In this document: piece after piece, positions 22,760-34,655 of the stretch
How positions within the stretch are numbered: the stretch's first letter is position 1
Layout of the letters: the number at the start of each line of letters is the position of its first letter
Assembly (NCBI GenBank): GCA_023055425.1
Contig: JALGPY010000008.1
Coordinates: 20,061,359 to 20,125,358 of the forward strand
Source: Linanthus parryae
Taxonomy: Eukaryota > Streptophyta > Magnoliopsida > Ericales > Polemoniaceae
DNA: 64,000 bases
Direction of reading: 5' to 3'
Position numbers and translations under genes: made by a program
The notes under the pieces: model-generated
Seen by the model: only the letters and a program-made list of their open reading frames with translations
Database searches by the model: none
Told to the model about the DNA's origin: nothing

Positions 22760-23510
22760 AAAAATATAGGCTAAATTACATCGGTGATACTCATAGTTTG
22801 GCTTTTGTGTTGACCTGGTATTATAGTTTCAATGGCAACATCTTTAATATTCATACTTTCAATTTCTTGTAATGGTAATATTATTTGTTAACTTTTCATT
22901 CGTATGTTGGATCAAAATATGTAACTAGACTAGTGTGTCACCCAACAATTTTGTTAGTTTTTATAGAATATTGAATTTATATATTTATTTACTCATACAC
23001 ATATATGTGTGTGTGGAAAAAGTTACTTGTCATATTAATAATTCAATTTTAATTATTTTTACTCACAAGTCTGGAATTTATAAAATCATAAATATATTTA
23101 ATTAATTATGTCCTTGTCATAGTTATTAATAAATTTACTATAATATTCTCCATCCAGCGGAACTACATAGTGAAATTCGTACTTTTATGCAAAAAATTGT
23201 AATTTTTTTTTTGAAGATATGTATGATATTATTTTAAAATATATGTAAATAATAAAATTTTAAAAATTAATGTTATGTGCAAAAAAATAATAATGTAGAT
23301 AAAAATTGCGATTTTATTAAAAAAATGAGAGGCGCACTAGTCTTCTTACATATTTTCATCCAACATACAGATGACAAATTGACAGAAAGTACTACCATTA
23401 CAACAAATTGAAAGTATGTGTATCGTGAATGTTTCAATTGAAACTGTGAATACTTAAAACACACAAAATTGAAACTATGGGACCGTCGATGCATTTTAGC
23501 CAAAAGTATA
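22760..23510. mobile_element. MULE-type element with ~170-bp terminal inverted repeats
   Basis: The element spans 22769-23501. The left arm (22769 to about 22945, beginning GGCTAAATTACATCGG) is the inverted counterpart of the right arm (about 23336-23501, ending GATGCATTTTAGCC). Shared phrases include ATAGTTTCAAT, ACTTTCAATTT..TTGTAATGGTA and GTATGTTGGAT.AAAATATGTAA. The flanks AAAAATATA (22760-22768) and AAAAGTATA (23502-23510) are a 9-bp TSD with one mismatch. Long TIRs with a 9-bp TSD fit Mutator-like elements. The interior is short, AT-rich and encodes no transposase. Confidence 0.7.
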
Positions 23511-23672
23511 CTACCGCATGCTTGAACTAAAAATAGTGCCTAATTTACTTTTTTGGCAGAAGAGCATATCAAACAAAAGGAGAACATATAAAAAGACGCG
23601 TTAGCTGCTCTGACTTGATTTCTGTGCCCCTTTCTCTCTCTCCGAAAAATTCTCACTTTCCTTTCTCCGGCG

Positions 23673-25019
23673 ATGGAGGCTTCCCATCCGGCTCCCACTG
23701 CTACGGTAGTGGAAGACGATGAGATGGACGACCCTCACCCATCAGCCGATCATCCCGAAAGGGATCCCTACGACCCAGCGATTAAGAAATCGAAGTGGGA
23801 AGCTATGGAAATAAACGAGGCCCCTGTTTCTTCTCAATCCCCTCTGGATTTGGGTACGAAATTGGCTGATCTCATCTCGTCCCATAATGAGAAAGTGGCT
23901 ATTGAGAAATTTAAAGTTCATACAACCTCTTTCAAAGAGGCAATGACCAAGGCTATCAAGTCCAAAGGTTTCTTCTCTGAGACTATTGATACGCCCGCCA
24001 TAGATCTATCATCATTACCAGAAGATGAGTGGTCGGAGGATGAAAGAGAAATCGATGAAGGGGAGATTCCCGAGGATGTAAAGCGCATCCCCGAGGTTAT
24101 TTTCCCCGAGAATCTCAATCTTCATCTAAGGAAAAAATTGCGTGATTGTCTAATAGTCAAGTTACTGGGAAAAGAAATTGGGTACAAAACCCTCTGTAAC
24201 ATGGTGACCAAACTGTGGAAACTGAAAGGAAAGTTTGATGCTGTAGAAATAGAGGCAAAATTTTTCATATTCAAGTTTGAGAACCCAGAAGACCGCCTGA
24301 AAGTCTATACTGGTGGTCCGTGGGTTGTGCTTGACCACTACCTAACTGTTAGGAAGTGGATTCCGAATTTCTCGCCTACGGAAGCCTCGCCAATCTCAAC
24401 CGTCGTCTGGGTGAGATTGCCAAGGCTACCGTATGAACACTTCAATGAAACTTCTCTTATCTCTGTGGCAAAAATGTTGGAAAAACCATTAAAAGGGGAT
24501 ATTAACTCAATTGCAGGTCTGAGAGGAAAATATGCCAGACTATGCGTGGAAGTGGATTTGAGTAAACCCCTGGTTCCAAAGTATCGAATCGGTAGAAAAA
24601 TTTTTAATGTTGAATATGAATCCCTTCACTTGATTTGCTTCCATTGTGGCAGAATCAACCACAGGAAAGAGATGTGCCCGTTCCGAGCCCCTTCACCGGA
24701 AAACCAATCACAGAGATCGGAGACAGGCGCGGAGAAGATCGACGGTGAATCAAACGGAGGCTCAAACGGTCACGAGTCACAATCACAATCTTCATCGAAG
24801 GCGCAGGAAATCCACAACGGCATGCTTTATGGGGTCAAAAGTACGAAGATGGAAAATTTGAAGGAGGATTTTGGGAGCTGGATCTTCCCGAAGAAGTGGG
24901 CTAACAGGAAAGGTAAGGGACAATCCGGGCCTGGTAGAAGCCCAAATGAAAATAAGGACCATGGAAAGGCTGGGCCGAGTAACGACCCAAAAGAAGGAAA
25001 AGAAAATGGGCATAACTGA
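23673..25019 (+). CDS. LINE ORF1, gag-like nucleic-acid-binding protein
   Basis: An intact frame of 448 aa encoding the RNA-binding chaperone of the LINE particle. The N-terminal 120 residues are acidic. Residues from about 145 to 310 match the plant LINE DUF4283-type domain (KLWKLKGKFDAVEIEAKFFI, TGGPWVVLDHYLTVRKW, VVWVRLPRLPYEHF). A CCHC zinc knuckle CFHCGRINHRKEMC spans residues 322-335. The C-terminal tail is hydrophilic, rich in Gly, Ser, Lys and Asn. The start is the first ATG after a 5' UTR of about 85 nt. It is a transposon gene, not a host gene. Confidence 0.85.
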   Translation: MEASHPAPTATVVEDDEMDDPHPSADHPERDPYDPAIKKSKWEAMEINEAPVSSQSPLDLGTKLADLISSHNEKVAIEKFKVHTTSFKEAMTKAIKSKGFFSETIDTPAIDLSSLPEDEWSEDEREIDEGEIPEDVKRIPEVIFPENLNLHLRKKLRDCLIVKLLGKEIGYKTLCNMVTKLWKLKGKFDAVEIEAKFFIFKFENPEDRLKVYTGGPWVVLDHYLTVRKWIPNFSPTEASPISTVVWVRLPRLPYEHFNETSLISVAKMLEKPLKGDINSIAGLRGKYARLCVEVDLSKPLVPKYRIGRKIFNVEYESLHLICFHCGRINHRKEMCPFRAPSPENQSQRSETGAEKIDGESNGGSNGHESQSQSSSKAQEIHNGMLYGVKSTKMENLKEDFGSWIFPKKWANRKGKGQSGPGRSPNENKDHGKAGPSNDPKEGKENGHN

Positions 25020-25743
25020 GCAGAGAAGAGAAACGGGCCGACCAATGAAACACAAGGTAAAGAGGCCCAAAAATCAGGGGAAGGAAATGAAAACACAAAA
25101 GAAGTGAAGGACCAAAAAGGAAGTTCAAAAGTTGTGGGAAAGGTATCAAACAGCTGGCGTGATAAAAGACCAAGGGCAGATTAGGGATTTCAACCCCCTG
25201 CTGACCTAGGGTTTCCTCCATCTCAAGAGAAATCGGAAGCGGCAGAGAAAGGGAAAGCTTCTCAGAGGAAGAACAAGGTTGGTCTAAATATTGCGAAAGG
25301 AAAAGAAGTGGTGACGAGAAATCCATTTGCACCACTTCGAAATTCTTATCTTGTTGATCAGAACCCGACAACTCAAGTGAGCAAAAGCCCTTTTAGCTTC
25401 AACTCACCGTTTGGAGGACTTCACTTTGGCTCAACTTATGGAGCTGATTATGGAAGAGATGCAATGGGAACTCAGGGAGACAGAGGTTCCGAGGCTGGGA
25501 CTATTCGGTTTGAAGCTCGAGCTAACGGAAAAGAGGAGGGATCCGGCACTTGTAGAGGTTCCATGGTACGTGAACGAGTCGTGGATGAGACTGGTGGCGC
25601 AGGGAACCCCGGGCAATCAGAACCACAAATCAACGGCGATGGTGAACTCCATAAGGGGATGGGGAGAGAACCAGGTGAGATTCCACGAGGTCTGGGAGCA
25701 ACTATCTCCTAAAGACAGGCCGGTACTTTCCAACTGTTTCTCC

Positions 25744-28700
25744 ATGAAATTGCTTTTTTGGAACTGTAGAGGGACCGGCAACGAAGAGTTCAAAAGGCAG
25801 TTTAAAGAACTGTACTTCAATCATAAACCTGAGGTTGTGGCTCTTTTTGAGACAAATATTTCTCTTGTTGAGATGGGATTTTTTTTTGATAATCTCAATC
25901 TGAGGGGCAGGGATAATGTTGACCCCATTGGAAGGTCAGGGGGAATCTGGATGTTATGGAATGTTGCTGAGGTAGATATTCAAGTCTACAACATAACGAA
26001 CCAAAGCATCGATGCCATTGTTAAGAGGCTGAATTACCCTGATTGGGCACTTTCGGCAATCTATGCTAGCCCAAATCCTACGAGAAGGGAGGAGATGTGG
26101 GAGGGAATTGAAGATATTGCCTCTACGATGGATAAACCTTGGCTCATTGCAGGGGATTCAACGACATTGCTAGCCCAAGTGAAAGGAGAAGTATGAACAC
26201 AGTTAATGATAGTAACCGGTTAAGGAGGTTCAACAACCACATTAATCAATGCCAACTGATTGATCTGGGAAGTTCGGTCCCTGCTCATATCTGGTCTAAC
26301 AACAGAGAAGGGGGGGCTAACACACTAAAGAGGTTGGATAGGGCTATGAGCAATGGCGAATGGATCGGTATTTTTCCTGACTATAATGTTACTGTCTTTC
26401 CAAGAGTTTACTCAGATCACTCCCCTTTGCTCGTGGACACCGAAGTTAATCTTAATCTTGTTCCTTTGAATTTTTTTTTTAAGTTTGAAGTCATGTGGGC
26501 TCTTAGAGCTTCGTATGAAGATGTGGTGAGAAAGGCTTGGAACAACAACCTTGCTTTTACTTCTAAACTTATGTGCACGGCTACTGAGTCTACCAAATGG
26601 AGCAAAGACGAATTTGGGGATGTTTTCAAAAGAAAAAGATGGCTCCTTGGTAGACTCAGGGGCATCCAGATTGCACAATCTAGGAAGTATTTCCATAACA
26701 TGTTCTTACTTGAGATTGATCTTGTGAAACAATATAGCTTTGTTCTCAAGGAAGAAGAGGTTTTGTGGAATCAGAGGGCCAATAGAGAGTGGATAACAAA
26801 AGGGGAAAGAAATACCAAGCTTTTCCACCTCTCGGCTACTATCAAAAAGAACAAAAATAAGTTAAACTGCATTAAGAATAATGATGGTATCTGGATTAAT
26901 GATAAAACTTGTCTTAAGGCCTTTGTGCATGATTATTTCATTAATCTTTATAAGAACAATGACTCCATAATCGGTAGGGAAAATTGTTGTGACTGGGGGG
27001 TTTTCGGAAAACTTAACCAGGATATGAACAGTTGTATTGCTAAAAAGGCCACCATCAATGAGGTGCATGATGTGGTTAAATCCATGAAACCTCTTAAAGC
27101 ACCAGGAGAAGATGGTTTTCATGCTTATTTTTACCAAAAGTTTTGGCATGTTGTGGGAAAGGACACCACTAAGTTTGTCAATGATTGCTTGTCTACGGGT
27201 GTGATTCCTTCGGGAATTAATGCTATCCTGATTGCTTTGATTCCAAAAATTAACAATCCTTCTCAAATGAGCCAATTTAGACCCATTGGGTTATGTAATG
27301 TTAATTATAAGATTCTTACTAAGACTTTGGTTGGAAGGATCAGACCCTTTATTGATAAGCTGGTTAGTCCGATGCAAAGTAGTTTTGTCCCAGGAAGAAC
27401 TACCACGGACAATGTAATCATTGCCCAGGAAGTCCTTCATACTACAATGAATAGAAAAGGTAGAAAAGGAAATGTGGTTTTTGAAATCGATCTTGAGAAG
27501 GCTTACGACAAAATCTCTTGGTCTTTCCTTCATGAAACTTTGATGTGTTATGGTTTTAGTAATGATCTTATATCCCTCATCATGAATTGTGTGACGTCTA
27601 CTACCATGTCTGTGATTTGGAACAATGAGAGACTTGAGAAGTTCTGCCCGGAGAGGGGACTTAGAAAGGGGGACCCTTTGTCCCCCTATCTTTTTGTTTT
27701 ATGTATTGATAGATTATCCAATATGATACATAACAGAGTCATAGAAGGGTCCTGGAAAGGGATAAAAGTTTCTCAAAAATGACCCACTTTATCTCATGTT
27801 ATGTTTGCGGATGACATTCTATTCTTTGCTCAGGCGGAGGATGCTGTGTGTAGAACGGTCATGGATAAGCTTATGGACTTCTGTGAGGCCTCTGGCCAAT
27901 CAGTGAACCTGAGTAAATCAAAAAAATTTGTGTCCCCCAACATCAGTAGAAGTAAAGCTAGATGCCTTAGTAGGCAATGTGGGATTCCACTTTCAAATGA
28001 CCTTAGAATCTATCTTGGGGCTCCTCTCCTTCACAAGAGAGTTAGCTCTGAAGATTACAAACAAGTGTTTGAGAATCTTAATTCTAAACTTGCCGGTTGG
28101 AAAACTAATCACATGTCCCTTTTTGGGAGAGCCACTATGATTAATTCAGTGCTATCTGCTATTCCCTCCTACAGAATGCAGACATCTCTCTTTCCTGCTT
28201 CTATTTGTAAAAAAATTGATCAAATCTGCAATGGTTTTCTTTGGGGAGACACCACTGATAAAAAGAGAATGCATTTGGTTAATTGGGAAGAGGTTTGCAC
28301 AAAAAAAGAGGCTGGAGGACTTGGAATTAAGTCAGCCTCTTCTCTTAACAAAGCCTTCATGGCTAAGTTGGGTTGGAGACTTATTACGGATAAAATTTCT
28401 ATGTGGGTTAGTGTGATAAAAAACAAGTACCTGGAAAAGTCTAATCTTTATAACTGGAAAAGAAACAAGAAAGCTTCCCACACTTGGAGAAGCATTAACA
28501 AGTGTAGGAATTTAATCCAAAATAATGTGAAGTGGAATGTTGGGAATGGTGAAACTGTTTCCTTTTGGTGGGATTGGTGGTGTGGCAACTCTGCTCTTGC
28601 TTCTAAAACTAACGATCCCTCTATTGTTAATAATTGCAAAGTCAAAAACTTTATCACTGAAGATGGGAGCTGGAACTTGAGCAGTATCTCCCCCTTTCTG

Positions 28701-29663
28701 CACAGAAATGTTATTGAGACTATTACTAGAACCCCCATTCCCACCCACTGTGATGTTCATGACTCTCTGTGTTGGGCCAATAGTTCGAATGGGCACTTCT
28801 GCATGGCTTCGGCTTATGAAGCTGTTAATCCTCAGGTGATGAATAATAACTGGTCTTGGTTGTGGAAACTAAAGACTGCTCATAAGCTAAAAAGCTTCAT
28901 GTGAAAAGCTTTGAAAAATAGGCTTCCCACAAATGTTATGAGAAGGAACAGGGGTATGAATACCAATGGGATGTGCACTAGATGTTGCTCTTGGGAGGAA
29001 TCCCATGACCACTTATTCAGGGAGTGTTTGCCCTCTTTGAAAACAGAATGATCCCGCACAATATCTGTGCTAATGAGGCAATTAAGTTTGCTTCAGACAT
29101 TCAAAAAGCATTTGAGATTGAAAGAGAGGTTGGATTGGCATCCATCCCTTTGGATAGTACTAATTACTGGAATGTACCAATTGCAGGTAAGCTTAAATTG
29201 AATGTGGATGCGAGCTTGTACCCGGGAACTGGCGGTGCTGGGTTCGGGGGGATCCTTAGAGATAGCAAAGGGGCTCATGTGTTAAGCTTTACTGGAAAGA
29301 CCGCTGAAACAATGGTGACAAGAACTGAAGTGGAAGCAATCTACAATGGTTTGAAGATCATCTACTCCAGTAATTACAGCGAGGTGGAAGTGGAATCTGA
29401 TTCCTTAGATGCGGTGGATATGATTAACAACGACAAGAATATTCACAGCTGGAGGTACTCTCTGATCCCAGAGATAAAAAAACATGTTAATTCTGTCCAA
29501 AAGCACTCTCAACAACATTCCCAGATCAAGGAATAAGTGTGCTGATATTTTAGCAAGAGTGGGTTCGTTCCAGCCACAGGATCTACTTGTTTACAACGTC
29601 CCCCACGATGCTATTGTCAGTACTCTCCAGGAGGATTTGCAGTTTGTGCAACATGGTCCATAG
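25744..29663 (+). pseudogene. LINE ORF2 (endonuclease, reverse transcriptase, RNase H), broken
   Basis: The domains are all recognisable in order. They are an APE-type endonuclease from 25744 (MKLLFWNCRG, LFETN), a reverse transcriptase (FRPIGLCNVNYKILTK, IDLEKAYDKISWSFL, RGLRKGDPLSPYLF, then FADDILFF at about 27803), zf-RVT (WKLKTAHKLKSFM) and RNase H (NVDASLYPG, VESDSLDAV). Lesions seen are a one-base loss near 26157 that disrupts the endonuclease motif GDFND, an in-frame TGA at 27780-27782 just before FADD, another TGA at 28902-28904, a deletion with frame change near 29035 compared with the copy at 5463-6821, and a frameshift near 29495. The original stop is about 29661-29663. Confidence 0.9.
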
Positions 29664-30296
29664 TTTTGTTGTTTGTAGGCTGTGTTGTTTTTTGGCTATG
29701 TTTGTTGTTGTCTGCGTTTTAGGGGTCCTTTGGTGGATGTTTAGGTTTGTACTGTCTGACTTTATTTTCTTGTAAGTTTGTTTGAACTCTTTCATTCCGA
29801 GGTATCAAAAAAAAAAAAAAAAAAAAAAAAAAGGAGAACTACAATGAGTTTGGATGTTACACGACTTCACCCAAAAAGCTTAAAAAACAGAGAAAATTAT
29901 ATGAACATAGCAAACGTTAATGTAACCAACCAGTGAGCACCTACATGCAGGAGGGAAACCAACGCGACAAAACCGATCCAAGAAGTTTGCAACGCGACAA
30001 ACACGTACATAGTTTGGTTGTAACCTTCAATCTCAATTAAATTCTCCCACTGGCCAAAACATGACAGGACAATAAAAACTCCTCTCTCTTGATTGAGAGT
30101 TTTTCCCTCCAGGATTAGAGAGCTTATTTTTTCTTTAGTTCAGTTCATCATTTCCCATCTCCATTACCCAACTCAACTTCATCCACCAACATTTAATCCC
30201 TCTTCCATCAAATATCATTGCCTACCAGTGCTAGGAGCCTAGGATCATCATGAACACCAGCTTCCTGAGTTTATCTTTTTACCACCCCTTCTGCGC

Positions 30297-30540
30297 TTCG
30301 ACATCGAAACAGTCACAACCAACAAAATCGCAGTCTGGATTAGAATCTATGATCTGTCGCTTGAATGTTTCACGCCAATGGCGGGACAATATCTCCGGGA
30401 CCTTTTCGGGGAGGTCAGCCGAGTCGAAGTCAGTTACGCCTCTTCCCGCCCTCATCAATGTCTTCGGGTTCAAGTTTGGCTTAACCCACATATCCCCATG
30501 ATCGGTGGTTCCTTTCTTGGAAATACCCGCGATGAACTTG
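30297..30540 (+). pseudogene. Fragment of a LINE ORF1 (DUF4283-like)
   Basis: One open stretch reads FDIETVTTNKIAVWIRIYDL, FTPMAGQYLRDLFGEVSRVE and CLRVQVWLNPHIPM, which resembles the DUF4283 region of plant LINE ORF1 proteins (VWVRLPxLP..., IGxVLEVD..., RVRV). There is no start or zinc knuckle, and it ends at a stop near 30527. It lies 460 bp beyond the LINE at 23586-29832 but is a different, unrelated copy. Confidence 0.45.
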
Positions 30541-30545
30541 TTTGA

Positions 30546-31290
30546 ATTGAATGTGGGATCTAGCAAGTCCACCGCCTTTGTAAAGGATATGGGAGACTAA
30601 GCCATAACATTTCACAACTTGTAAAGGATGTGGGATTGTTTTTTGTCGTGTATTTTAGTAACTTGTAATAATGGATTTCTAGAACTTCACCAACACCCGG
30701 TTTACCTCCATTAACTCAGAAACATATCTCCATGGACGGCACTGGGGTAGGGCTATGGAGCACTAGGGCAAGACATTGGTTAATGTAGTTTTTGGTGTGA
30801 TTTTCTACCAGTTTGGTAAATTTGTGAGAGAGAGGCATTAGGACAGTCTGAACTTTGAAGTGTCCCTGGAGCAGACCTTGATTGGAGAAACATGAATAGT
30901 GATTTTCCGGAGAAATTTGGTACTGAAATGAGGTAGTGCCTAGACAGGAGGACGGTGGTGAACATACTAAGTTGCGTCAAACATTGTGTGTCAGCAATTC
31001 AACAGACCTTCACGTAATCGTAACGGTCCTATAATAATTCCGGTAATGGATTGTTAAGAACTTGCCCCAAAATCAATCCGCCCCACCATGTCAAGGAAGT
31101 TCCTCTAATTCAACCCGGCTCTGTGCCAGTCAAAAATGTGAACACCTTCACGTCTATAGAAAAGTTAAAATAATGCGACAGATAAGCAGCAAGTATTGTA
31201 TCTCAGCTAATCTTACATATCCAAACCTGCAGCAGAAGCAAGGAGACGACGATGACAACATAAATATCCCTCTTTTCTGTAAAGAAACAA
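30546..31290. other. Intergenic DNA, no gene seen
   Basis: No domain-bearing frame and no clear repeat until the 75-bp array that follows. Confidence 0.4.
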
Positions 31291-31515
31291 GATAATCTGA
31301 CTTGCAAAATCAGCTGCCATTTACAATATACTAGTCCAAAAGCTAATCAGATGAAGATAGCCCGAGATAATCTGACTTACAAAATCAGCTGCCATTTACA
31401 ATATTCTAGTCCATAAGCTAAATAGAGGAAGATAGCCCAAGATAATCAGACTTACAAAATCAGCTGCCATTTACAATATTCTAGTCCATAAGCTAATTAG
31501 AGGAAGATAGCTATT
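31291..31515. repeat. Three-copy 75-bp tandem repeat
   Basis: The unit starting GATAATCTGACTTGCAAAAT recurs at 31291, 31366 and 31441 with exact 75-bp spacing and a few substitutions. Copies 2 and 3 are closer to each other than to copy 1. It is a minisatellite in non-coding DNA. Confidence 0.9.
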
Positions 31516-31939
31516 ATATGCGCTACCACTAAGATAGGTTGTTGGCTATCAAGTTCGCAATATCCCGAAACCAAAACAAACAAGTAACAGAAACACAACT
31601 GACAAGCAGTTGAAACTTCAAATCTTTGCAGCAGCAGCAATAACTCCAGCTTCATCTTTCTCTGATTTCAGCGACTACAACTCTACACAAAGTCGAACAG
31701 CAACAAGGAAAAAGTGAATATATTTTCCTCACCAAATAGCACTTGCAACAGTTAGCTTTAAAATAGTTCCTAGGCAGATCATGAGACAATAAATAGTAAT
31801 GTATTCCCCCAACCCGGTGAAATGAAAATTCAAGATCATTGTATCAGAAGTAAAAAAAATGACTACACAGGTAAACAAGTATACTAAAAAGGATAAAATC
31901 CTCAATAGGTAATCTTGCCTGTTTTACTTGATATTCCTT

Positions 31940-32640
31940 AGTAGTAGGATATTTGCTCTTCTTCTTCCTATAAATATCTTTTTACTTACTACTCTGCATC
32001 ATATTTGCTTGAATGAATGTCGATTAACTTTTTCCACGGTATGGTTTTGGATACTGACAATTTTCTGCAATGTATATTGCAAACCAGAATTTTCTATCAC
32101 TATTAAATTGTTTGAACTTTTAATAATCTGCTTCGATGATTTTGACAATTAGACTCTAAGTTGGAAATTTATTTACGATCTTACATGTAACAAGTTTTAT
32201 ACATTGCGCATAATGTGCCTTGAGCCCTTGACTGAGGTTTCGATGGAGATTATGTATGTGGTTGCAAGACTGGTTGTATGCTGATGGTGGTGATGGGAGG
32301 AGGTTAAAGACGTCCAAGGACGTGTTCTTGCTGAAGAATTGATGGTTGGTTCAGTTAAGTGGTTGTGGCTTCTGAGTAAATGCATGTAGATGCAGTCTGC
32401 TGCAAGTAAGTGGTCAAGGAACTTTTTGGTTGGATTTTAAGCAGTCGCATTCGTTAATGGTGCAGTCTGCTTCATGATACAGGAACTTTGATGTGCTACC
32501 ACAAATCATCCTAGATAAACAGTACGTGTTAGGGACATCAAATCAAGGAAATATATTAATATTGGATAGCACCTATGTTGCACGGAGACGGAGACGGCGG
32601 TATAATTTTTATTTTAAGGGTAAATGAAATATCTATATAA
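31940..32640 (+). repeat. Left copy of a ~0.7-kb direct duplication
   Basis: This segment matches 37796-38590 in the same orientation, for example in the phrases CTGCATCATATTTGCTTGAA, ATGGTTTTGGATACTGACAA and TGGTTGTATGCTGATGGTGG. At 32573 it runs into the same hAT end (CTATGTTGCACGG) found at 38451 in the other copy, but only about 70 bp of the element remain here. No protein-coding content is seen. It lacks TG..CA ends, so it does not look like an LTR. Confidence 0.85.
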
Positions 32641-34655
32641 CAATCTAGCTTGAATTTGGATAAGCTATCCTTAACGTATACAAACTCAACCAAACAAAGT
32701 ATAGTCTTCCAAACAGCAGATTTACACTCCCACAACCATCTCTTTTGCTATCCGCCTATCCCTGAAAGAGAATGTATCACTTACGTCCCTGGTCCCATCC
32801 TTCTCCCCTTCAACTCCTAAGTCCTATCCCATCACAATTGCACAGAAAAGTTTTGGAATTTCAAATCTCCTTGCTGTCTTCTTTCCCCTCGCATCTCTCT
32901 CTCTACGTCTCAATCTAATACTGGCCGCCCAAAGGCCATGACCAGCTCTCTCTTTCACCATCCCGCCCCTCTCTACCCCCAATCTAATGTTTGCTCTCTC
33001 CCTAAACCTAAAAACATCAAATACCAACAAACAAACTCAAGATCTCCAAAACTTCGATGCTCTCTGTCTTTCGCCGACTCAGTCCGCCGTCGTCCTCCCC
33101 GATCTTAGGCTCTGCGACAACCACAACGAACAACTAGGTTTAGATTTCGTTTCCCTGCTAAAATTGATGAATTTGTGTCCAGTATAAGTTTTAATGGTTA
33201 TAAAATTAGGTGTTCTTGAATGTGTTTCCTAGGGAGTGACATTGGGGACTTCGGAATCCGAAATATGAAGCTCTTTCTCTCCAATAACACAAAGATCTAA
33301 GTTAGATCATCTAACCCACACCTCACCACCAGTAGCGCTAGGAGCAGCCACTATCCTTTCCTATCTCAGGTTTGGATTTCTCTTCCCTAAAGACTGAAAT
33401 TATGTATTCTTTAATGTGTTGGTTTGCTAAATAATGAAATTGGGGATTTTTAAAGCAGGGGTATTGCATTCTTTTTAATTGAGGACTTCTTTATCGACTG
33501 GATGTAATGTACATCTGTGATTTGGGATACCCTATTTTTCAATCCATCATATGCACTATTTTTTGACATGTACTCTGTTATTTCTTAGCTTGCATGAGAA
33601 TCACTTGATAACGTTGACAGAGGTTGTCTTTTCATAAACTAATTATTCTACTATATATATAATCTTCCAGAGACCGAATTTTTAGCCATTTGATATCTTT
33701 ACAGCCTTGGATCAAAACCCACAGACTGTCTTTTTAGTTTACTGAAAATAAGTTGTGATTATTGTTTCTGAAATAGTTTACTGAAATATTTATAGCATTC
33801 CAACAATGACCCAGTTTCAATTGCTTGGAATTAATTATCACTCCAGTTATCACTTATCACTCTTTTTATCCTGATTCGCTTTTAATTAGGCTTTGATTCT
33901 TTGTTGGTGAATTCAAACCCTAATCAGTTTGCTTTATGCTTCGCTACTATGCCCATATCTTCCTTATTTGCATCAATTTCTTCAAAAATATTAACAGAAC
34001 TTGCTGCTGCACTAGAAAGTGCTCATATCTTCTTTTGAGTATTTATTAGGGTGTTGCTTCTTTTTGCAGGATTTTATTGTGAATTTGTATAAGGGTTGAT
34101 AGTATCAGGTGAAATTTCAGTACTTTCCTACCTTCAATCATCCAGCTTTCACAATCTTTTTGGCTTTGACTTCGTAGCTGATTATCTTTCTATTAATATG
34201 GTTTAAGTGAGATGATTTATTGATTGTGTGAAGTTTGAACTAGCATGGGAGTACTAATCTTAATTGTCTCTGCATCAAGTTTCGATTCTAAAGAAGCATA
34301 TGCAGCACATGCTTGAATCAGGTATCTACATCATTTTTTATGCTTCTGTCCCGTTGAGAAGTTTCTCTTCATTTAGTAACTGTCACTGTCAAACTCTTGA
34401 TAACACTAACCCTATATTTACAGCTTCTTTCGACAGGATTTTATTTGTCTAATATTCAACTATCGAAGAAGCAAAATTTGAGGTTTACCCATCAACTTCG
34501 GTGAGCGAATACCGGCTCACCGAAGTATCATTAGTCACCGGATACTTTCTCTTCTTTCATAGAGATTAATAGACTTCATTTTCTTCCGATTGCTGATTAT
34601 GTTTTCTAACCCTATATTTACAGTCATGTCGGGTCTAAGTTATTCTGCTCATTTT
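32641..34655. other. Upstream region of the HD-Zip pseudogene
   Basis: Contains pyrimidine-rich stretches around 32740-33120 that resemble a promoter and leader, and AT-rich sequence after that. No intact frame with a known domain was found. Confidence 0.4.

Larger units (their letters stand above)
23575..29842 (+). mobile_element. Nearly full-length LINE retrotransposon, inactivated
   Basis: An element of about 6.2 kb from near 23586 to the poly-A tail ending at 29832. AAAAGGAGAAC occurs just before it (23575-23585) and again overlapping the end of the tail (from about 29829), a target-site duplication of about 11 bp. The order is 5' UTR, ORF1 (23673-25019), spacer, ORF2 (25744-29663), 3' UTR, tail of about 26 A. 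This is the layout of plant L1-type elements with an RNase H domain. ORF1 is intact but ORF2 is broken at several points, so the copy cannot move by itself. It is related to the fragment at 5457-6979. Confidence 0.9.

Noticed and set aside
25020..25743. Extra plus- and minus-strand frames between LINE ORF1 and ORF2
   Set aside because: They are spacer or C-terminal ORF1 relics of the LINE and antisense shadows; no independent domain.
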